From Cyrtodaria siliqua (lineage: Eukaryota; Mollusca; Bivalvia; Adapedonta; Hiatellidae), in contig JAWPHD010001820.1 of assembly GCA_037043455.1 (NCBI GenBank), positions 186,001-250,000 of the forward strand: a stretch of DNA of 64,000 nucleotides, written 5' to 3'. Positions 58,010-64,000 of this stretch are shown piece after piece. Every line of letters begins with the position of its first letter. The first letter of the stretch is position 1. A program made the position numbers and the translations under genes. Under the pieces are notes generated by a model, which was given only the letters and a program-made list of their open reading frames with translations, was not told the DNA's origin and made no database searches.

Positions 58010-59465
58010 TTTTATTGTTTACTTTCATATTGTTTTCGATCAATGTTAATTGTATGACTATTACTTTTCATTGTATTTGTGTTATTTTTATAGCTTTTGA
58101 TGGAATTCCTATCTTGTCATTCAGTTTCATTTCGTGTGGATGATTATTTTGCGCGAAAACGACGTCGACGTCGGAAGACGTCATTAAAACATCAAGCGAT
58201 TTTCTAAAGTTTGTTTACCATTCGATAACGTTAAAAACAGTGGGTGAGTGACCATTTCAATTATTTTATCAATTTCTTCCATAAAAGGTTGAAAAAAACC
58301 ACATATTTTTTTGTTGACACTGTAGGAAGGATTCCGTTATTTTATTTGAAAGTAGTTCCTTATTTCTATTTCGCGGCTCTACCAAGTACGAGAAAAAGTT
58401 CCGGTGCAATATCAATGTGTGCAATATCGTAGAATATTGCACACTTAGCTCAATGCAAACTAAATGGGACAATATGAAAGTATACAATAATGTGAAATAT
58501 ATATGTTTAGTAATGTTAATATATCTAAATTTGCCATAATGTGATATTAAAGATTAATCATCTGATTAGGCAACAAAAAAAATAGGTGCGTTTCCTATTG
58601 CATGCTCTAAAAAAATAAGGTAGGTCGGTAGGCACTTTTTTTTTTTTTGCATTTTTTTAGCAAGATATTGTGAGATTCTATTTATCTCATAAACCCCATA
58701 CAAGTTGGTGATACAACTGAAAGTTTCTCTGTGATTCGATATAAGACCGCCCCAGTTAAAGTACGCATTCCTGTTACAAATAACAGGACACTTTAAACTG
58801 AGAAGACATTTGTTTATTATGCATTATACTAATTAGTTTAATAGTTCATTAGAATCGCATTGTTTACCTGAAAGAAAAACGTTAAACTCTGAATGTATCA
58901 TATGGCATTCCAGGCAAATCATAGGGCTTAGGGCCGGCTTACTAAAATATTTTCCATTTTTGCTGTGTAATTTGGTAATAATTTGCATATACTGTGCCAC
59001 CAGCGCCCAGTGGATTACAGAAAATATAGAATGGTGTTTTGTTTCACTTCCATGATGTAAGAGATGTGATAAATCATTGTTTAGAACAAATTGAATGTTT
59101 TTTTGTTGTTTTTTTCATAAAAAGTTTTAGTCTTAAAACAGGGTCGGTCGGGCCATCGGAAACACAGGTATTTTTTAATTTGGCCTTAGGTAAGAGCGTT
59201 TAGAGTTTTGTTGTGGTTTATTTGAGATATTTGATTTTAAACGAGTAGGGTGTCCAGTCTGAAAATGCCCACGTTTTTTGGTCACCCGCAATGAGGGTGT
59301 GCATACAGTTACTATAAACATCCACATTAACAAAAAAAGACTAGATCTGTCATGTAAAACCAGACAAAGTAACACTTACATTAAGGTACTTATAAAGCCA
59401 ATATTAAGTTTGTTTATTTATAGTATAAACAAATGAGAATTCTTCGGTGCTCGACTAACAGTAAT
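58010..59465. other. Unclassified ~1.45 kb
   Basis: A poly-T run near 58639-58652 and a pair of GGTCGGT-containing stretches (58620 and 59143) may be repeat ends. A 62-codon frame (58244-58432) has no recognisable domain. No other feature. Confidence 0.35.
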
Positions 59466-59640
59466 GCTGAACTGAACTGAATGTTGTTTAACGGCTCATC
59501 AACACAGTATAGGTTATTTAGAGCCGCCCCAGAGAGAGGGGAAGGATACATAGGAATCCGAGAACCTGCCCTACTCTTATTATCGAATAGATTCCTACGG
59601 TTCTTTAACGTGCTCGGAGGATAGACCGATACACGGCAGT
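59466..59640 (+). repeat. SINE-like repeat (related to 45815-45985)
   Basis: GAACTGAACTGAATGTTGTT, CGGCTCATCAACACA, GTTATTTAGAGCCGCCCCAG, AGAGAGGGGAAGGATACATA and GATTCCTACGG. It combines a head like the S repeat (30270) with the tail seen at 45815, which links the two. Confidence 0.65.
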
Positions 59641-60372
59641 GCTCAAGAAATAGGATAGCCCGACGCCCGGGGCTCCTCGAAATCCATTCCGGGCCTGTCT
59701 CATTTTGCAGACGAGGAGCCCGTCGGGCCTGTCTTAAAAAAAAAAAAAATCCCCCAAAAAATCTGTTTTACTGAATCTCAAGCTCAAGTTCCTCAAGACA
59801 AAATACTCCCATGTGTATTGTGAACTGTGAAAACACTTGCAATAAAGTAATTAAAATGTGTTATACACACATTGAAACAATAAGAAGTTCGAATATTTTG
59901 CCTGGCTTCGTGTCGGCAGTTTGTCACAACTTTGAGGTCGACATTTGTTGACATAAAACTCATTATTCTGCTATTAGGGTTTTGTTTTCTTTCCTTTGTG
60001 ATAAGAAATACCGTTTTTGTCATTAAAAACACACTAATGCATGAAAAAAAATCGTTATTGATGGCATTTCGATTGAATGTTTGTGAAATGTTCGGGCCGT
60101 AAAAGTGCGGTGTCATAGTAGTTCGGATGGTACATAATTTCGGATTTTTTTCTTCTTTTTTTTTTACATAATCAAATAAGAAAAACTGTCCTTTACAAAT
60201 ACATGTTGGTGGAAAGAAAAATATATATATACTATATATGTATAAATACAGATATAAAGTATATTTCTATTCATTATTTAAGGTGTAAGGAGTTCCTGGA
60301 ATCCTACTTTTAAATGAATTCTAGTCTAGGCTCCTAATTCTTTACTTGGAGAAAGTGGTGACAAAAAGAAAA
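59641..60372. other. Unclassified, with GGGCCTGTC-type repeat
   Basis: 59652-59735 contains GGGCTCCTCG / CGAGGAGCCC as an inverted pair and GGGCCTGTCTTAAAA, echoed at 62290-62400. A 107-codon minus-strand frame (59793-60116) has no recognisable domain. The rest is AT-rich. Confidence 0.4.
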
Positions 60373-61957
60373 CAAGAGGTCAATGACCTTGAAGCTCTAC
60401 TGATTGATTTTGATTTCAGGAAGTAGTCGCTACAGACTTGTTTTTTGAAAATCTATTTTTAACCGTGGCGGCCATCTTGAATTTCCGGCCGACCTGAAAT
60501 TTTGCTAAGATCAATAAGACATTAAGAGCAACATTCCTGTGAAGTTTCATGAAAATCCGTCAAGTAGTTTCAAAGAAGTAGTCGCTACAAGTTTTCATTA
60601 TATAACTCTATGTAAACAAAGCAGCCATGTTTAAGGTCAAATCAAAACGATTTTCGACAAGGACCAACATCATGTCATACTGATCATTTTAGAAAAAGTC
60701 CCATATCAATATCTCTTATTGTTTTGAAGAAGTAGTCGCTACAAACTTTTTTATTTTAAATCTATTTTTAGCTGTGGCGGCCATCTTGAATTTCCGGCCG
60801 ACCTGAAATTTTTCTAGGATCAACTAGACATCAAGAGCAACATTCCTGTGAAGTTTCATGAACATCCGTCAAGTAGTTTCAGAGGAGTAGTCGCTACAAG
60901 TTTTTACTATATAACTCTATGTAACCAAAGATGGCCACTGGCAGCCATGTTTAACGTCGAATCAAAATATTTTTCCACAAGGATCTACATCATGTCATGC
61001 TGATCATTTTAGAAAAAGTCCCATATCAATATCACTTATAGTTTTCAAGTAGTAGTCGCTACAAACTTATTTTTTAAAAATCTATTTTTAGCTGTGACGG
61101 CCATCTTGAATTTCCGGCCGACCTGAAATTTTGATAGGATCAATTAGACATCAAGAGCAACATTCCTGTAAAGTTTCATGACAATCCGCCAAGTAGTTTC
61201 AGAGGAGTAGTCGCTACAAGTTTTTACTATATAACTGTATGTAAACAAAGATGGCCGCTGGCAGCCATGTTTAATGTTGAATCAAAACGATTTTTGACTA
61301 GGATCAACATCATGTAATGCTGATCATTTTAGAAAAAGTCCCATATCAATATCACTTATAGTTTTCAAGAAGTAGTCGCTACAAACTTATTTTTTAAAAA
61401 TCTATTTTTAGCTGTGACGGCCATCTTGAATTTCCGGCCGACCTGAAATTTTTCTAGGATCAATTAGACATCAAGAGCAACATTCCTGTAAAGTTTCATG
61501 ACAATCCGCCAAGTAGTTTCAGAGAAGAAGTCGCTACAAGTTTTTACTATATAACTCTATGTAAACAAAGATGGCCGCTGGCAGCCATGTTTAACGTTGA
61601 ATCAAAACGATTTTTGACTAGGATCAACATCATGTCATGCTGATCATTTTAGAAAAAGTCCCATATCAATATCACTTATAGTTTTCAAGAAGAAGTCGCT
61701 ACAAACTTGTATTTTAAAACTCTATTTTTAGCTTTGGCGGCCATCTTGGATTTCACATCAACATGAATTTTTGCTAGGATCAACTAGACTTTATGGGCAA
61801 CATTTCTGTAAAGTTTCATGAATATCCATCCAGTAGTTTCAGCTGTGAAGTCGCTACAAATAAAAGTTTACGGACAGACGGACAGACAGACGGACAGACG
61901 GACGACGGACGCCGCACCACGGCATAAGCTCCGCTGATCTCTGATCAGTTGAGCTAA
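60373..61957 (+). mobile_element. Family C element, complete, near-identical to 41331-42927
   Basis: Left end at 60373, right end GATCAGTTGAGCTAA at 61957 (1585 bp). It shares with the 41.3-kb copy even private deletions (for example AACAAAGCAGCCATG, where other copies have GATGGCCGCTGGCAGCC). Differences are few; the 12-bp length difference lies in the GACA/GACG microsatellite. Flanks are unrelated, so it was mobilised or duplicated recently. Short open frames in the right end are artefacts. Confidence 0.9.
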
Positions 61958-62290
61958 AAATATAGCCAGAGGAGGCTCTGATAGTCTCATAAAACCTGAT
62001 TAAAAATTTGGCTCCAAGTTTAGCTCCAGTTTCACCAAGTCGGCTCTGATTATTATCGTTTGGCAAAAGTGCTAGTACTCTCCTTTGCATTGGTTATAAA
62101 TTACTATGTAATATTCTATTCTAACATATTTTAAACGAAATGGTAAATAAGTCCGCTGACCAGGGTGCATAAAGTGGTAGCAAAAAGAAAAATCTAGTCA
62201 GAGGAGGTTCTGAGCTTGATTAATACATACGTAACAAATGTGTGCTTTAAAAGTGAATAAAGACACATTTCCAATAAAAAAAAATATTGG
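61958..62290. other. Unclassified spacer
   Basis: Contains an imperfect duplication (AGCCAGAGGAGGCTCTGA at 61963 and AGTCAGAGGAGGTTCTGA at 62196). No gene recognised. Confidence 0.4.
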
Positions 62291-62395
62291 ACCTTTCCAT
62301 TTTAAATCAGGGCCTGTCCATTTCAAATCAGGGCCTGTCTATTTCAAATCGGGGCCTGTCCATTTTCAGAAGCAACAAGCCCTGGGCCTGTCTCT
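62291..62395. repeat. ~21-bp tandem repeat (CATTTCAAATCAGGGCCTGT), 3-4 copies
   Basis: Units at about 62297, 62318, 62339 and 62360 end in GGGCCTGTC. The GGGCCTGTCTCTTAAAATAA tail resembles 59725-59740, and both precede or follow SINE-like copies. Confidence 0.7.
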
Positions 62396-62404
62396 TAAAA
62401 TAAT

Positions 62405-62578
62405 TTTCTTTGAGCACTGCACGGGACCGCCCGGTTTACGTCCTCATCCGACGGACGAGGCTAAGGGAAAGTGTCTTGCCCAAGAATACAACGACGGAAC
62501 TCAGTGGCACCACGGAGGATTGAACCCGGGGCCTCCGGTTACAAATCCGCCGCGCTACCGACTGCGCCACACCAGCCC
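62405..62578 (-). repeat. tRNA-derived SINE with A and B boxes and V-type domain
   Basis: On the minus strand the head reads GGGCTGGTGTGGCGCAGTCG. The A box TGGCGCAGTCGG (62569-62558) and B box GGGTTCAATCC (62527-62517) are at tRNA-like spacing, so it is a pol III-type SINE head. Downstream, TTCTTGGGCAAGACACTTTC matches the conserved central domain of V-type SINEs. No clean tRNA cloverleaf forms, so it is not a functional tRNA. Confidence 0.75.
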
Positions 62579-62592
62579 TAACAGTTATGCTG

Positions 62593-63586
62593 AAGGGGTC
62601 ATTGTCGTATTGGGTACTACAGAAAGGAACCCGGGGTACATTAATGTATACAGAAACGTACCCGAAAAACTTTGAATTCCAGAACGGCCCCCAAATAAAC
62701 AGAAACGTACCCGGACAAACAAGAATTGAAACAACTTAGAAATTGATAAAACAACTACTTAAACAATATTGTTTATCATTAACTATTGTGCTGTTGTTCT
62801 TAAAAACATATTTAGGCTGCCTTAGTTAGTAATAAAATACACTACAGAATGTATTGTCGTAAACCCGGAAGTTGCAAATCATCAAACCCCGCGCAAAATA
62901 ATAAACAAATATGCAGCTCGTCATTCAAGAAGAGTTGGTCAAATATTTAGACCAACTGCATACCTTTAAGGCGGAGGCAACTGCGAGCGGTTTTAAAAAG
63001 TGAATCAATTAAACTTTGTAAACAATGAAAGTTTTGTTTCTGTGAAGTAACAGTTCTAACGCGTTATGGACGCGTTTTTCGACATTGTGTTTTGTCTCGG
63101 GTACATTATTAGGTAGGCCGCATGTTTTGACATTCCCTCGATATTGGTCTGCTAAAAACACTAAAAGATGAACTCTAAACAAAAAAATACTTTGAAAACC
63201 ATTGGTTCGGACCCCCACAGGAACAGTGTCAAAACAAAGGTGCACATGTCCTCCTCATGAATATATTAGATGTATTACAATCAAGGGTCGCGCAAAAGAG
63301 CGCAAGGGGGTTAAAGGACCCCAGGGGTGGGCAGATTTTTTTTATTTATTTTTTTTACTTTATGCAATTTTTTTAAAAAAATGTTTTTTTACTGAACATC
63401 TTATGAAAACAATGTATCTTTCTAATGGAATAAATTCTACTTTGATTTTTTGAAAATTTAAAAAACATGCGGCCTACCTAACATAATGTATATTTGGGGG
63501 ATTTTCAGGATTTCAATGATTTTCGGGTATACATAAATGTACCCACGGGTGCCTTTCTGTAGTACCCGGTACGACAATGACCCCTT
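62593..63586. mobile_element. TIR element, copy 2, containing a nested MITE
   Basis: The left arm AAGGGGTCATTGTCGTATTG, then GGTACTACAGAAAGGAACCC, is matched inverted at the right end (ACGACAATGACCCCTT, ending 63586). The interior matches 43172-43749 (TTAGTAATAAAATACA, TTAAGGCGGAGGCAACTG, CAATGAAAGTTT). After removing the nested insert at 63110-63480 its length (~620 bp) agrees with copy 1. Confidence 0.75.
63110..63480. mobile_element. 371-bp MITE nested in the TIR element
   Basis: The 19-bp inverted ends are TAGGTAGGCCGCATGTTTT (63110-63128) and AAAACATGCGGCCTACCTA (63462-63480). Flanks ACATTAT and ACATAAT resemble a 7-bp target duplication with one mismatch. The 43.6-kb copy shows the uninterrupted site (TGTACATTTATGTATATTTG). 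hAT-like target length is possible but not established. Confidence 0.75.
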
Positions 63587-64000
63587 ACAGGGAGTAAGTA
63601 TACGGGGAGGAGAAACGGGTTCATAAATGCTCTAGTTTATCGATTTATGTTGTCGCGTTGGAACGCCGCCACTTTCTATTTTATCGATACAGGTAAATCA
63701 ATAGTAAGCGCATTACATGTGAAAAGTTAAAATTTCAGCCAACAGCTCAAATTCGGCAGTTTTTACAGCCTCTTTCTACTGCTTTCTGTTATAATCAACA
63801 TCATGAAATTACCTTCTTGACAAAGATAAATATGTCTACTATTCATTTTTTGTTATTATTAGGGCCTAATATAACCCATACTTCGTATCTCGTTTGCAAT
63901 AGCTCCACACAATTTTTACCGGTAATTTGAAAAAAACAAATTCGGCTGATATCTCAAAAGGCACATTTTCATCACCTCTTTTAGGCTTTGTCTTATAATC
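63587..64000. other. Unclassified right edge
   Basis: No gene or repeat recognised in the last ~400 bp. Confidence 0.4.

Noticed and set aside
62490..62578. Functional tRNA gene on the minus strand
   Set aside because: A and B boxes are present, but the arms do not form a proper cloverleaf and it continues into a SINE body.

Overview
The window looks like gene-poor nuclear DNA of a marine bivalve mollusc (inference). It is AT-rich and repeat-dense, with metazoan spliced-gene traces only: one convincing conserved coding exon, a phosphoinositide 3-kinase p85 N-terminal SH3 exon on the minus strand near 45.3-45.6 kb, and a few orphan exons. Several repeat families here match, as far as I know from the literature, bivalve 'pearl'/HINE-type elements: ~150-320 bp tandem cores, a GGAC-type microsatellite near one end, and terminal hairpins. 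No bacterial, phage or organellar genes, rRNA or CRISPR arrays were seen. The species cannot be named from the sequence.

Layout. 0-5.5 kb: poly-G tract, a ~1.3 kb direct duplication joined by a small inverted-repeat element (MITE), a second copy of that MITE, and a 96-bp tandem repeat. 5.8-8.9 kb: family A element nested in family B. 9.5-11.6 kb: a candidate exon inside a segment duplicated in inverted orientation 21 kb away, a SINE fragment and two tandem arrays. 12.0-15.2 kb: an AT-rich array split at a TTAA by a 2.5-kb Kolobok-like DNA transposon carrying a broken THAP-domain exon. 15.4-28.6 kb: families F, C, a C/B chimera, P, E (TGACGTCA-rich), A and C. 29-39 kb: microsatellites, 26-bp and 50-bp minisatellites, small repeats. 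40.7-44 kb: nested C/A/TIR elements. 45.3-45.6 kb: the p85 exon. 46-51 kb: tandem repeats, a TA-flanked TIR element with a C copy inside, SINE-like copies. 51.5-55.2 kb: family D. 55-64 kb: mostly unclassified, another C copy, a large foldback, a tRNA-derived SINE and nested TIR elements.

The unifying structure is a group of element families (A, B, C, D; in part E, F, G, P) that share one terminal grammar: a CAAGAG-type end with a small family-specific palindrome, an inner motif that pairs with the far end, ~150-320 bp tandem cores, a short GGAC microsatellite, and a far-end hairpin followed by GAGCTAA. The inner motif and far hairpin change together between families. One nested insertion (C into A at 41331/42927) restores the empty site exactly without target-site duplication, as expected for Helitron/Helentron-like elements. 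I found no transposase or Rep/helicase gene for them, so they are non-autonomous.

Limits: all similarity calls are by eye. Repeat boundaries are accurate to a few bases where ends are recognisable and to tens of bases elsewhere. Most long open frames here are by-products of repeats.
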